Assembly (NCBI RefSeq): GCF_000003815.2
Contig: NC_049988.1
Location: 7,191,953 to 7,233,614 of the forward strand
DNA: 41,662 nucleotides
Direction: 5' to 3'
DNA from: Branchiostoma floridae
Lineage: Eukaryota > Chordata > Leptocardii > Amphioxiformes > Branchiostomatidae
In this document: one piece after another, positions 18,894 through 30,145 of the stretch
Layout of the letters: each line of letters starts with the position of its first letter
Position numbering within the stretch: the first letter of the stretch is position 1
The notes under the pieces: model-generated
The model's database searches: none
Seen by the model: the letters and a program-made list of their open reading frames with translations, nothing else
Told to the model about the DNA's origin: nothing
Program-made: the position numbers and the translations under genes

Positions 18894-21150
18894 AAAAAAA
18901 TCTCGTAAGACATAAAAAAGACTACCTTCTCTAATTGATATATGCATTTGGCAGATATGGCCAAGGGGGTGTTGCACCTGCTTTTAGTTTGCCAAGAGTT
19001 TTAAAAATGTGTTCTTTCTAAAAAAAAAGTGTACTGTTGATAGAAATAATACTTGCATGGTGGGTGGAAGAATTTTAGTATTCTTCTGTGAAGAATGATG
19101 AACAATTCTAAGAAGTGATATGACACCTTGAATGTGGGTAAAGATTTCTATCTGGTGGTAAAAAAATCTTAACCCTTGGCACTAAGGTTCTTTGGACTTC
19201 TAAGATTTATCCAAGCAGATTTTTGGACAGTTTTAATATTTTGTGGCTGTCAAGCTTCTCTTACTTGTGCCCATCCTAAAAACCTATCAAACCCCTAAGA
19301 TGATGTTTTCAAAACAATTAAACCTTGTTACAATCCCAACATCTGCTTGGAGCTCTGCAGTGATGTTGAATTGAGTTTACCTTCATGAATTAAGTTTATT
19401 GAATAGTTGTTTCACCCAGATTTTGTCAAAATACCATGATGGAAACTTTCACCACTGACTGAATTCTATTTGCAAAGGGGATCATTTTTCACAATGGTGT
19501 TTAATTTGTTTTAAATTTCTTTGTAAGTGGTTAAAGTTTTGGTTGTATATTTGATGTACCCGAAATATGCAGGTAAAATGTTGACCTATGCAGTAAAAAT
19601 GTTTTGTTGTTTTAGAAAGTAAGTCAATTTCTTCTCACAAAGTAGAATGTGCCTGATACAATGTTAACACATGTTAGGGTTTAGATGCTGTTTCAATCTT
19701 CACTTTGAATTATGTACTATTGAGATTTTATGTTGTAATTCTATGCAAAAAAGTTGAAGCTGTTCTTGATTGTAGATTATTTGTCTTTGTACAAACTTGG
19801 ATAGGAAATAAGGAGTATTCTAAGGTATGAACAAGGAAGAGATGGTGGAGAGAGATGATGTCTATACCATTTTTGTCAGATCTACATTTTGTGAATTTCT
19901 CTAGTCACTTTCCTCAAATTTCTCACTGTCAGGTGAATAGCAGAAAATTTGATTTATTGACAAGTCTGCCAGCTCAACTACTAGTACAAACTGTACATTT
20001 TCAACAATACTTCCGGTGTTTTCTTGATTAGCGCACAATTTTCATGGAGTAGTTAACATTTGTCAACTAGACCCACTCAATATGATAGGTGATTGTAAGA
20101 TACAATGACTGTCTGGCAATTAACAAATATGGCCAATGTTAGTCAACTGTACGATGGGCTTTATGGACATTTTTTTACTCGCAACCATAGTGGTGACAAG
20201 GTTGCACAACATCTTTAGGAGTCAGGAATGGATCTATCCATGTGCCTTAAAGTCTAAACTTAGCTTTAACATTCAAAACAGGTTATTTTACTGGTAGAGG
20301 TTGCAGTACTTCTCTTACTATCAACATGCATCAAAACAAAGAAGAATGTGCAATAGTACTCTGACTCGTACATGTAATTCTGGCCAATAGGCTTTTACAA
20401 CAGGTCATACACTTTATTTTGAGAATTCTGCTTTTGTTATCACTTGCTTTGTTTAAGTGTTTGCAAGATACTGAACTATTTAAATCTGACATAATTAGAT
20501 AAGGTTTTCAAAGAGCCTCTAGCAATGGAAAATAACTGAAGACAACATCCACAGGAAACTGAAGTATGTTTTAGCTAATAAAAGATGTTATATGCTGCAT
20601 CTGAACTTCTCTGCACTTAACTTGTAGACTGTAACAAATGAAAATGCTATCAATTTGTTTTCATGTCAATTGCAGTAAACTGTTGTATTACTTTCACTTC
20701 TAGTAATGTACAAAACAGTATTTTTATAGAAGATGTACAAATCATATTGTGATGTATATGTTAGATCTATATTTATGGTAGTGTGCTTTGCTGTGATACT
20801 AGGAGGTTATACAATGTAGATACTTAATATATGTATATATCGGTTTTCATTATGAAATACACATTGCCACTTTATACTTAGAGAAGTTTTAATGTGCCTT
20901 CAACACTAGAAGTAACCTTATGGCTGTTAAGTGATGTGTAGGTACAGTTTAATTGTATCCAATGGTGTTAAATGGCAGTCTTTGTTGTTGCACTTTTTGA
21001 GCTTTTTCACCTTTGGAATACCCTTCTCTGCAAAAATGCTGTTTATACCTTTTCAATTGTACATCTAAGCCACATGAAATTTGCTGACTAAGAAGATCTA
21101 AGAATAACTTGAAAGTTCATCTGTGTCGGTAGAAGTCATTCTTTAACTTA
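18894..21150 (+). other. Kinesin 3' UTR and downstream flank
   Basis: No further ORF is supported. The sequence is AT-rich. A polyadenylation signal AATAAA at 20577-20582, followed by T/G-rich sequence, is the best candidate for the transcript end, which would give a 3' UTR of about 1.7 kb. The true end cannot be fixed from sequence alone. Confidence 0.45.
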
Positions 21151-21157
21151 AGTTTAA

Positions 21158-21292
21158 CTGTAATATCCAACACAAAAATTGGACTCACCCAAATTTTCGA
21201 CTCAACAGCACTAGCCATTCCTTAACAAAGACTGGTGCTGTTCAGTCAAAAATTTGTGTGAGTCCAATTAATTTTTGTGCTGGATTTTACAG
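21158..21292. mobile_element. 135-bp hairpin MITE flanked by TTAA (or TA)
   Basis: CTGTAATATCCAACACAAAA on the left pairs with the inverse TTTTTGTGCTGGATTTTACAG on the right, and the inner arms (GACTCAACAGCAC / GTGCTGTTCAGTC) also pair, so nearly the whole element is one hairpin. TTAA occurs on both sides (21154-21157, 21293-21296); TA is the alternative reading. A degraded relative is at 2020-2340. Confidence 0.65.
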
Positions 21293-21660
21293 TTAAAGTT
21301 GTTGAAGAAGATGTTGTAAATCGAATCTCTTCCTTTTAATATTTCGATTGAATATTCTAATATCTTAGTGTGTTTCTGTCATCTCTGAGGTTATTTCCTT
21401 CTATCAACACTGGTTAATGGTTCACTGTATTGTAACTTTCCACATATCGAATTAAAATGAAGCCATTTTGTGCATTCGTCATCGTTATTTCTTTTAACTG
21501 AATACTTGAAAGATTTTTTTGTCAATTTGAACGCCAGGCTAGAAAACTACTTGGAAAATATTTTCATAAGGTCAGTAACTAACGGTTCGCTGTTGAAATA
21601 CACTCCTCTGTATATCAAGAAATCGTCACATGATAACTTCTGACAATCGCACTATCGTTC

Positions 21661-21737
21661 TAGCCTGGGTACCATCCGATTTCTACTGGGGCTTGAGTAT
21701 AAGGAGCCTCGGTAGAAATCGGATGGTACCCAGGCTA
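21661..21737. mobile_element. 77-bp perfect hairpin element with 9-bp direct repeats
   Basis: The arms TAGCCTGGGTACCATCCGAT and onward (26 bases) pair exactly with the right end. The loop is about 25 bases. CTATCGTTC flanks both sides (21652-21660, 21738-21746). Nine-base duplications are typical of Mutator-like transposons, but the element is too small to classify by ends alone. The intact arms argue for recent insertion. Confidence 0.7.
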
Positions 21738-21744
21738 CTATCGT

Positions 21745-24700
21745 TCCGCAAACATTCCGAAACATGTTCAGACTTAACGTCAAGGCTCACGCAGAGATGT
21801 TCGAGTTAACAAGACCCATTGTCATCACATAGATCACTCCATTTGCAATTGATTGTGAGAGGGGCAACTTTTACAGCGGACCGAATATTTGAGAGCAGAC
21901 CGTGAGATTTGACCCGTCTTTCAGAAAAGCGCAGTAGCGTTCCGCAAAAAACTTCTGATACATGTTCAAACTTAATACGAATATAAAGACGCAGAGATGC
22001 CCAAGTTAATAACACTCATTGTCGTCACAAAAATCTCTCCAATTTGAAGATTGTGAGGCCGGAAAAACTGCTTTGTCACCGTGGTCTAAGAATATTCTTA
22101 ACTTTCAAACGTCATGGCATCAAGATAACAAAGTGTGCGTTACTTGTGTCACTCGAGTTGCATGATACAACCCATGGACAGACAGCAGAAAGTTATTTGA
22201 GTACTAAAAATATTTTGTTACTTTTCTACGAGGCTTCAAAACTATTGGATTAACCGCGAAAATCGGGGACCCGGGAAGCTCCTTTTTCACCATGGTCTTG
22301 ATCTTAGAATGTTCTTAACTTTCAAAACGTCATGGCGTCAAATGCAAGGTAACAAAGTGTGCGTTACTTTTATCACTTGAATTGCATGATACAACCCATG
22401 GGCAGACAACAGAAAGTCATTTGAGTACTAAAAATTACTTCGTTACTTTTCTACAAGGCTTTTAAACAATTGGATCAACCGCGAAAGTCGGGGATCTGGA
22501 AAGCTCCTTTTTCACAGTGGTCTTGATCTTGGAATATTCTAAACTTTCATACGTCATGGCGTCAAGATAACAAAGTGTGCGTTACTTTTATCACTTGAAT
22601 CTCATAGTAAAACCCGAGGGAAACAGGTAGAAAGTTATTGGAGTGCTAAAAATTACTTCCTTACTTTTCTACAAGGCTCGAAAGCGAATGAAGGTTCAGC
22701 TGGGCTAACCGCTAAGCGAACCCTTCGCTAACCGCAAAGAAGCGAACCCATACGATCGAACTTCCGAAATCTTTGACAAAGTGTGCGTTACTTTTATCAC
22801 TTGAATCTCAAAGTAAAACACGTGCGAAACAGGCAATAAGTTATTGGAGTGCTAAAAATACTTCATTACTTTTCTACCAGGCTTGAAAGCGAATGAAGGA
22901 AGGTTCAGCTCGGCTAACCGCTAAGCGAACCCTTCGGTTACCACAAACAAGCGAACCCATACGATCGAACTTCTGAAATATTTGACAAAGTGTGCGTTAC
23001 TTTCATCACTAGAAGAACTTTATTGCGCAACAATTGTAACAGTTACAATGTATGGCAATGTGAACAACTATATACTAATACAAATAAGTGACAACTAATG
23101 TAATATAATATAACAGTATAAACAATCTAGTGAGTATCATAAAGCATTATCTCGTATTTGCAATGAGTTGTGAATAAATTGGCCTACGTAGGCAGATATA
23201 TGAACAGGACATGATAATATCAAATGGAATACCTCTGACCTAGCATGTGGCAGTACAATTTGGGACTTACATACAATTCACTTGAATCTCATAGTAAAAC
23301 ACGTGGGAAACAGGCAGAAAGTTATTGGAGTGCTAAAAATTACTTCCTTACTTTTCTACAAGGCCCGAAAGCGAATGAAGGTTCAGCTGGGCTAACCGCT
23401 AAGCGAACCCTTCGGTAACCGCAAAGAAGCGAACCCATACGATCGAACTTCCGAAATCTTTGACAAAGTGTGCGTTACTTTTATCACTTGAATCTCATAG
23501 TAAAACCCGTGGGAAACAGGTAGAAAGTTATTGGAGTGCTAAAAATTACTTCCTTACTTTTCTACAAGGCCCGAAAGCGAATGAAGGGTTCAGCTGGGCT
23601 AACCGCTAAGCGAACCCTTCGGTAACCGCAAAGAAGCGAACCCATACGATCGAACTTCTGAAATCTTTGATAAAGTGTGCGTTACTTTTATCACTTGAAT
23701 CTCATAGTAAAGCATATGAGAAACAGGCAGAAAGTTATTGGAGTGCTAAAAATTACTTCCTTACATTTCTACAAGGCTAGAAAGCGAATGAAGGTTCAGC
23801 TGGGCTAACCGCTAAGCGAACCCTTCGGTAACCGCAAAGAAGCGAACCCATACGATCGAACTTCCGACATCTTTGACAAAGTGTGCGTTACTTTTATTAC
23901 TTGAATCTCATAGTAAAGCATGTGGGAAACAGGCAGAAAGTTATTGGAGGGCTAAAAATTACTTCCTTACTTTTCTACAAGGCTCGAAAGCGAATGAAGG
24001 TTCAGCTAGGCTAACCGCTAAGCGAACCCTTCGGTAACGGCAAAGAGGCGAACCCATACGATCGAACTTCCGAAATCTTTGACAAAGTGTGCGTTACTTT
24101 TATCACTTGAATCTCATAGTAGAGTCTCTGATCTCATAGTAAAGCATGTGGGAAACAGGCAGAAAGTTATTGGAGTGCTAAAAATTACTTCCTTACTTTT
24201 CTACAAGGCTAGAAAGCGAATGAAGGTTCAGCTGGGCTAACCGCTAAGCGAACCCTTCGGTAACCGCAAAGAAGCGAACCCATACGATCGAACTTCCGAA
24301 ATCTTTGACAAAGTGTGCGTTACTTTTATCACTTGAATCTCATAGTAAAGCATGTGGGAAACAGGCAGAAAGTTATTGGAGTGCTAAAAATTACTTCCTT
24401 ACTTTTCTACAAGGCTAGAAAGCGAATGAAGGTTCAGCTGGGCTAACCGCTAAGCGAACCCTTCGCTAACCGCAAAGAAGCGAACCCATACGATCGAACT
24501 TCCGAAATCTTTGACAAAGTGTGCGTTACTTTTATCACTTGAATCTCATAGTAAAGCATGTGGGAAACAGGCAGAAAGTTATTGGAGGGCTAAAAATTAC
24601 TTCCTTACTTTTCTACAAGGCTAGAAAGCGAATGAAGGTTCAGCTGGGCTAACCGCTAAGCGAACCCTTCGGTAACCGCAAAGAAGCGAACCCATACGAT

Positions 24701-25035
24701 CGAACTTCCGAAATCTTTGACAAAGTGTGCGTTACTTTTATTACTTGAATCTCATAGTAAAACCTGTAAGAGACAGGCAGAAAGTTATTGGAGTTCTTCC
24801 GACTTTTACACCAACGTTTCGCGGCACATCCGGTCAGATTTGAACTCCGACCCGGAACCTCAACCGCTCGTTAGGAGGGCGGAATCGAGGTCCTGCTTGA
24901 GGTCAAGAGTTGATATAGTCATTCATTGTCATCACATCGATCACTGACGCTGCATCACTGACAATTGTAAAATTTTCACGGCGGACCAAATATTTTTAGA
25001 AGAGCCGTTTGAACTTGTCCGCCTTTCTGAAATTT
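21745..25035. repeat. Satellite array, ~206-bp monomer, about ten main copies plus divergent edge copies
   Basis: The landmark GTGTGCGTTAC recurs at 22133, 22357, 22575, 22781, 22990, 23468, 23675, 23881, 24087, 24313, 24519 and 24725. Central spacing is 206-209 bp; one unit is 20 bp longer through a local duplication. Central monomers share GCTAACCGCTAAGCGAACCC and ACGATCGAACTTCCGAAATC. Monomers left of about 22680 are a different type (218-224 bp, GTCATGGCGTCAA). The two outer edges (about 21816-21925 and 24922-25030) are similar to each other. No ORF is maintained. Confidence 0.85.
23011..23277 (-). mobile_element. Insertion inside the satellite, probably a truncated retroelement 3' end
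   Basis: 267 bases interrupt one monomer between TCACT (23006-23010) and TCACT (23278-23282). On the minus strand it ends GTTGCGCAATAAAGTTCTTCT, with an AATAAA near the 3' end, as short 5'-truncated LINE or SINE copies do. It shares nothing with the satellite. Confidence 0.5.
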
Positions 25036-25901
25036 TATCCTCATCCCCCCTCTAACGTAAAATTGTACAGGCCCTGGATACTGTTTGTAGGCACCCAGCG
25101 CGCTTCTCAAACTGTCATACAGTCACAGTAAACGCCGCATTTGCCGTGAACAAGCTGTTCGTGGGGAACTTTGAGGTACACATTTATTCAGTCAGATGTT
25201 TGTCAAGAGTTTTAGAAAAGCTAATTAGACTAAGAGTGGTTCTGTTCAACTTTGGCTTACGACTTACGAATTCTCTCGGCGTGGGTGGTGTGATGATACG
25301 GCGGGAGGCTGATCCAAAATCTTATCCCCAAAAAATCTTATAAAAATACTCACTGTTTATTGCCACCACAGTTCTAACCTTCTGCTTGTAGCGTCCTTCA
25401 TATATGTAGATCATCTGGAGATTCGTATTTCCTCTAGAAATTCAGTAATTATGTATGTATGTTCGATGAAATTTCTGTGGTCTTCTGCACACGTGTCCTT
25501 GTGGCATTTGTGCGGGGCACTGATTTGGCTCTTTTGGCAACGCCTCTGGTGCGATGTCTTACAGTCGACATCCGAAGAAAACTTCAAATGCGACGCATTG
25601 CCAAAATTAATGGGACCTTGTCTGTTATACCAACGTTTTGTTGAGCTGTGACATACTTTAAGTCAAAAATATTGCTTGATTTGTGATAGCTACTGAAATT
25701 GCAAATTGTAATATTGATGATATTAACATCAAGATTTTCGAAAATTAGCCACACATGGCAATGTTGGATGAAAATTATACCTCACCTTTATTGCATGTAT
25801 GTCACAGGAAGGAATCATTTTGGTCTTTTTTATGATATTAGAAAAAAAATCAAAAAATCATATAAGTTGTGCAATAATGATTTTGAAACAGAGAAGGGGG
25901 T
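25036..25901. other. Intergenic sequence, no feature recognised
   Basis: Only short open frames with no recognisable protein motifs occur between the satellite and the tRNA-like tandem repeat. No exon with credible splice sites was found. Confidence 0.5.
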
Positions 25902-26608
25902 GAGTAGAACAGAAAGAAACAATATATACAGATATTCTGACCGACCCAGGAATTGAACCCAGGTCCTCCAGATCACAAGACCAGTAGCCTAAATGACTGA
26001 GCCAAAAGCCTGACAGGCATTTGGCATGGTCATTTAGCGCTAGTTGAACCCCCACTGTTACACTACTCCCCCTTTTCTTTTCAAGATTCGTCTTCGAATC
26101 TCCGAGTTCGATCCCTGTGGGCAGGCACATCTCCAGCCTGTTATCCACCAGGGCCACGTCGGGTGCAAATGAAACAACATAGGGGCGAGTAGAACAGAAA
26201 GAAACAATATATACAAATATTATGACCGACCCGGGAATCGAACCCGGGTCCTCCAGATCACAAGACCAGTAGCCTAAATGACTGAGCCAAAAGCCTGACA
26301 GGCATTTGGCATGGTCATTTAGCGCTAGTTGAACCCCCACTGTTACACTACTCCCCCTTTTCTTTTCAAGATTCGTCCTCGAATCTCCGAGTTCGATCCC
26401 TGTGGGCAGGCACATCTCCGGCCTGTTATCCACCAGGGCCACGTCGGGTGCAAATGAAACAACATAGGGGCGAGTAGAACAGAAAGAAACAATGTATACA
26501 AATATTCTGTCCTCCAGATCACAAGACCAGTAGCCTAAATGACTGAGCCAAAAGCCTGACAGGCATTTGGCATGGCCATTTAGCGCTAGTTAAACCCCCA
26601 CTGTTACA
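25902..26608 (-). repeat. Tandem 285-bp tRNA-like (SINE-type) repeat, 2.5 copies
   Basis: Units start at 25902, 26187 and 26472 with GAGTAGAACAGAAAGAAACA and are nearly identical. The third is short and has lost about 27 bases. On the minus strand each unit has TTGGCTCAGTCATTTAGGCT (A-box-like) and a B box GGTTC(A/G)ATTCC, so the head is tRNA-derived. A second B-box-like GAGTTCGATCCC lies on the plus strand. An open frame of 194 codons crosses two units but is only the repeat read in translation. Confidence 0.7.
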
Positions 26609-26658
26609 ATTTACACCATGCTTGCACATCTTTGTTTCCTAACAGATTGGATCAAAAG

Positions 26659-27897
26659 ATGGAAGATCCAGGCTGTAGCAATGGACAACATACAACAAGA
26701 CACACTGGAGGGGAACATTACCTGTGTGGGGAGTGTGGATACAGGACAACTAATAGGTCTCACCTAACCAAGCACATAAGAACTCATACAGGAGATAAAC
26801 CCTACATGTGTGGTGAGTGTGGATACAGGGCAGCTCAAAGGTCTACCTTATCCATTCATATGAGAACTCATACAGGAGAAAAACCATTCATGTGTGAGCA
26901 ATGTGACTATTCTGCTGCTCAGAAATCTTCACTAGACCTTCATGTAACTAAGCACACTGGAGAGAAACCCTACATGTGTGGGGAGTGTGGGTACAGGACA
27001 GCTAATAGATCTTACCTATACCAGCACAAAAAAAGTCATACCAGAGAAAAACTCCTCATCTGTGGAGAGTGTGGCTACAGGACAGCTCTAAAGTCTTGCC
27101 TATCCAGCCATATGAGAACTCATACAGGAGAGAAACCCTACAAGTGTGACCAGTGTGACTATTCTGCTGCACACAAAACTACTTTAGACTTTCATGTAGC
27201 TAAACACACTGGAGAAAAACCTTACATGTGTGGGGAGTGTGGGTTCAAGACAGCTCTCAAGTCTAACTTATCCCAGCACATGAGAACTCATACAGGAGAA
27301 AAACCCTACAAGTGTGACCTTTGTGAATATTCTGCGGCACGGAAATCCAGCTTGTACCTTCATTTGTCTAAACACACTGGAGAAAAACCCTACAAGTGTG
27401 GGGAGTGTGAATACAGGACAGCTAAAAAGTCTAACTTATCCCTGCACATGAAAACTCATACGGGAGAGAAACCCTACATGTGTGAGAAGTGTGGATACAA
27501 GACAGCTATAAAGTCTCACTTATTCCAGCATATAAGAACTCATACGGGAGAAAAACCCTACAAGTGTGACCAGTGCAACTATTCTGCTGCAAAGAAATCC
27601 AATTTGGACAGACATCTATTTCAACACACTGGAGAAAAACCCTACATGTGTTGGGAGTGTGGGTACAGGACAGCTCGAAAGTCTCGCTTATCGCAGCACA
27701 TGAGAACTCATACAGGAGAGAAACCCTACAAGTGTGAGCTATGTGACTATTCTGCTGCGCAGAAAACTTCTTTAGACCATCATGTAGTGAAACACTCTGG
27801 GGAGAAACCCTACATATGTGGGGAATGTGGGTACAGGACAGCTCTAAAGTTTCACTTATCGCAGCACATGAGAACTCATACAAGAGAAAAGCCTTAG
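26659..27897 (+). CDS. C2H2 zinc-finger protein with 14 tandem fingers
   Basis: One exon encodes fourteen CX2CX12HX3H fingers joined by HTGEKP-type linkers, so the protein is expected to bind DNA in the nucleus. The fingers come in two flavours: ECGYRTA..S.LS.HMRTH and C(D/E/N)YSAA.K(S/T).L..H..(K/Q)H, mostly alternating from finger 5 on. There is no KRAB, BTB or SCAN domain. The ATG at 26659 is preferred: TTTGTTTCCTAACAG just upstream (to 26645) is a strong acceptor, so the ATG at 26632 is probably intronic and the 5' UTR is spliced. The reading frame ends TREKP-TAG in the middle of a linker. The protein's specific target or name cannot be told from the sequence. Confidence 0.88.
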   Translation: MEDPGCSNGQHTTRHTGGEHYLCGECGYRTTNRSHLTKHIRTHTGDKPYMCGECGYRAAQRSTLSIHMRTHTGEKPFMCEQCDYSAAQKSSLDLHVTKHTGEKPYMCGECGYRTANRSYLYQHKKSHTREKLLICGECGYRTALKSCLSSHMRTHTGEKPYKCDQCDYSAAHKTTLDFHVAKHTGEKPYMCGECGFKTALKSNLSQHMRTHTGEKPYKCDLCEYSAARKSSLYLHLSKHTGEKPYKCGECEYRTAKKSNLSLHMKTHTGEKPYMCEKCGYKTAIKSHLFQHIRTHTGEKPYKCDQCNYSAAKKSNLDRHLFQHTGEKPYMCWECGYRTARKSRLSQHMRTHTGEKPYKCELCDYSAAQKTSLDHHVVKHSGEKPYICGECGYRTALKFHLSQHMRTHTREKP

Positions 27898-28155
27898 AAC
27901 TCTGACTGATTCTGTAGCATGGAAATCCAGTTTGGACCAGTCTGGATCAAGCAAAGGCAACCTACAAGACAACTGAAAGGGATCATATCAGAACTTGTAC
28001 ACTTGTACAGAGTGAAACTTGAATCCATCCAGAGTTCCAGACAAACGTACCTAAAATTTGTTGAGGCACACAGCACTAATTGTGAGTGCAGGATATTTTT
28101 TTATTTAGGGACTGACAGAGAAGAAAAACCTTCAAGTTTGATAATTATGACTTGC
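27898..28155 (+). pseudogene. Decayed extra zinc fingers downstream of the stop
   Basis: Just past the stop, GATTCTGTAGCATGGAAATC aligns with the YSAARKS-type finger DNA at about 27328-27350 (ATTCTGCGGCACGGAAATCC). Then GATCATATCAGAACTTGTAC resembles the HMRTH-coding CAGCATATAAGAACTCATAC. A linker relic ACAGAGAAGAAAAACCTTCA lies at 28115-28134. Stops and indels break the frame. The array was once at least two or three fingers longer. Confidence 0.6.
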
Positions 28156-29364
28156 TTCATTATTTGACGATGTTGATGAGAAATTTAGACTCGTAAAAAC
28201 TTTATTCTGAATTATAACACTTTGAAGTTAGATGAGCAGACGTTTTCTGATCACAGTTAACCTTTTGTATCTAAATAGGTGTGTTCCTTCTTACACCTTA
28301 TTTCTTGGCATTTGTTTCTTTACATCATAAGTCACATGATGTTAGTCAATTCTTCATACAAGTACACGATCGTTATCAACTAATACTCTTATACTAATCA
28401 ACTAATACTTAATAGTCATAAAAGTGATGTGTAATACAAGTTGAATGGTCAGGCTATTGTTTACAGCTTACCTTGTTTGTTAACTTTTGTTTGTTTGTTT
28501 GTTATAATCATACAAACTTAGCTAGTGAATATCTTTCAATGAAAATTGTTCAATGATCTGTTTTACATCTAACCTTTGTTAACCCTTTTGTTTATTACAA
28601 TTATATGAAGTTAGCCAATGATGTAATATACAAATTGTTATACTTTTTCATGTTTACCTTGTTTATTAATATTAAATATGCAACAAACTGTGCTATCTCC
28701 ACATCTTTATTTGTGATTGCATTGCAACAGAAAAATTATACTATTGCATATATTCTCTCTGTAATAATCCATATCAGCAACACAGGTGCAGGCACTATCA
28801 ACTACGGAGATGCAAATTTAATTGTCCCTTCACCTCTAAAATATATTTTATTTTCTTCTTTCTTATATAGATAGTGTGTCCAGCACCAAGAGATCATAGG
28901 ATATTCTTCAACATGAATATCGTACAAAAGATTTGATATACATGTACTCACTAGTCTCTATTTACTTGTCTCTATTCAGAACTCATTTAACAATCACCAT
29001 CACCACTTTCTGAAGTATTCTAGATCCCTTCACACTACATGTCTAAACCCACCTGTTTGATTCCAGCTATACATACAAACTCACATTGCTGGACAAACTT
29101 ACAAACCCTATATGTGCACATTTGAGATTCCTGGTGCAAATGTGGTACGTTAACAGCAATAGATATATCAGATCTTGGGCATTGTACTACCTAAAAGGCA
29201 CCTAAGGTGTATTTGTACATCAGCTCTTTCTTGTAAAGACAATGCATGTAATCTAGTTTTCTAAAACCCAGTACTAGTACTAGTATGGATGTGCCAAGAT
29301 GCACTATACATACAGCATTGTAAAGACAAAAGGTAGGTATACATAGTCTTATAGTCCTTTTTAA
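28156..29364. other. AT-rich intergenic sequence
   Basis: No gene recognised. A short (TTTG)n run is at about 28480-28501 and a CTAGTA repeat near 29270-29285. The 3' UTR of the zinc-finger gene probably falls in the first part. Confidence 0.5.
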
Positions 29365-29891
29365 AGGGGCATTCCACTCCAGAAGGGAGTATTGTTTTCC
29401 AATAGATAATGTGTAAATGAATACATAATCAGCCGAATTTTGTGGAATTCACCTTGGGATGAATTACGTTATGTGTGTTTTATAAAACAATAATGACACT
29501 CACTAAACCCATGCAGAGACCCTACCCATGTATTCCCTATACGCATAGACACTTTGTTTATCGTACATATTTTTGGAATAAATGAGGTATGCTAAGCACA
29601 CAGAGAAGGCAAATTGCTCATAAGATAGCAAAGAATACAAGAACAAGATGAGATTTCTTAGCGAACCTGAAATTAGTTTTGTAACCTTACCTAAAAGTTT
29701 TGCATTGTATTCAGCCATAGGATTAATTCAATTAGAGGGTACTTGGGGAGTTTAGTAGAACATTGAATGCTTTTGAGGCATGTGGAGCAACTGGGTACTT
29801 TATCGTATAAAGTGAAGTAGTATGCAGTTATCACTTCCTAAAATTGATATCTATCGGAAAATAACACTCCCGTGTGGAGTGGAATGCCCCT
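29365..29891. mobile_element. 527-bp TIR element with TTAA duplication (Kolobok or piggyBac type)
   Basis: Left end AGGGGCATTCCACTCC and right end GGAGTGGAATGCCCCT are perfect inverses; similarity continues inward (GGGAGT.TTGTTTTCC.ATAGATA). TTAA flanks both sides (29361-29364, 29892-29895). A 71-codon minus frame inside has no recognised domain. It is non-autonomous. Confidence 0.75.
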
Positions 29892-29895
29892 TTAA

Positions 29896-30145
29896 GGTCA
29901 TAGGGGCAGTAGGTTGTATCCACTGTGTCTAGGGCACAGTATTGGAAGGTGGAGCCCATCCCTCTCCTTCCACTGCCTTTTACCTCCCAAACCGAAGTCA
30001 GGTACCCATTTTTACACCTGAGTGAAGTGAGGAAAGTCATGTGAAGTGCCTTTCCCAACGGCACAAGATTGGTAGCATGACATGACTTGAACCTACAGCT
30101 TAGGCCAAACACCCTACATGTTACCCCACAGAAGCCCATGAAATA
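29896..30145 (-). repeat. SINE-like dispersed repeat, copy 2, with tRNA-like B box
   Basis: Directly abuts the TTAA element. On the minus strand a tRNA-like head (B-box-like TAGGTTCAAGTC near 30090) precedes a body containing AAAGGCACTTCACATGACTT and GGGTACCTGACTTCGGTTTG. Matches 14837-15030 and, in part, 38900-39220. Confidence 0.55.

Noticed and set aside
21661-21737. Rho-independent terminator or miRNA precursor
   Set aside because: The flanking 9-bp direct repeat and very perfect arms fit a transposon better; no supporting context for a terminator in this genome.
21745-25035. CRISPR-like regular repeats
   Set aside because: Monomers are about 206 bp with no spacer structure, in an animal genome; this is a satellite.
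25858-26442. 194-codon minus-strand open frame
   Set aside because: It is two tandem SINE-like units read through; the repeated PGSIPGS-type peptide comes from the tRNA-like B box, not a protein family.
27506-27883. Antisense open frame across the zinc fingers
   Set aside because: A shadow of the repetitive finger-coding strand; no domain.
29503-29718. 71-codon minus-strand frame inside the TTAA element
   Set aside because: Short, no recognisable transposase motif, and AT-rich; considered chance.
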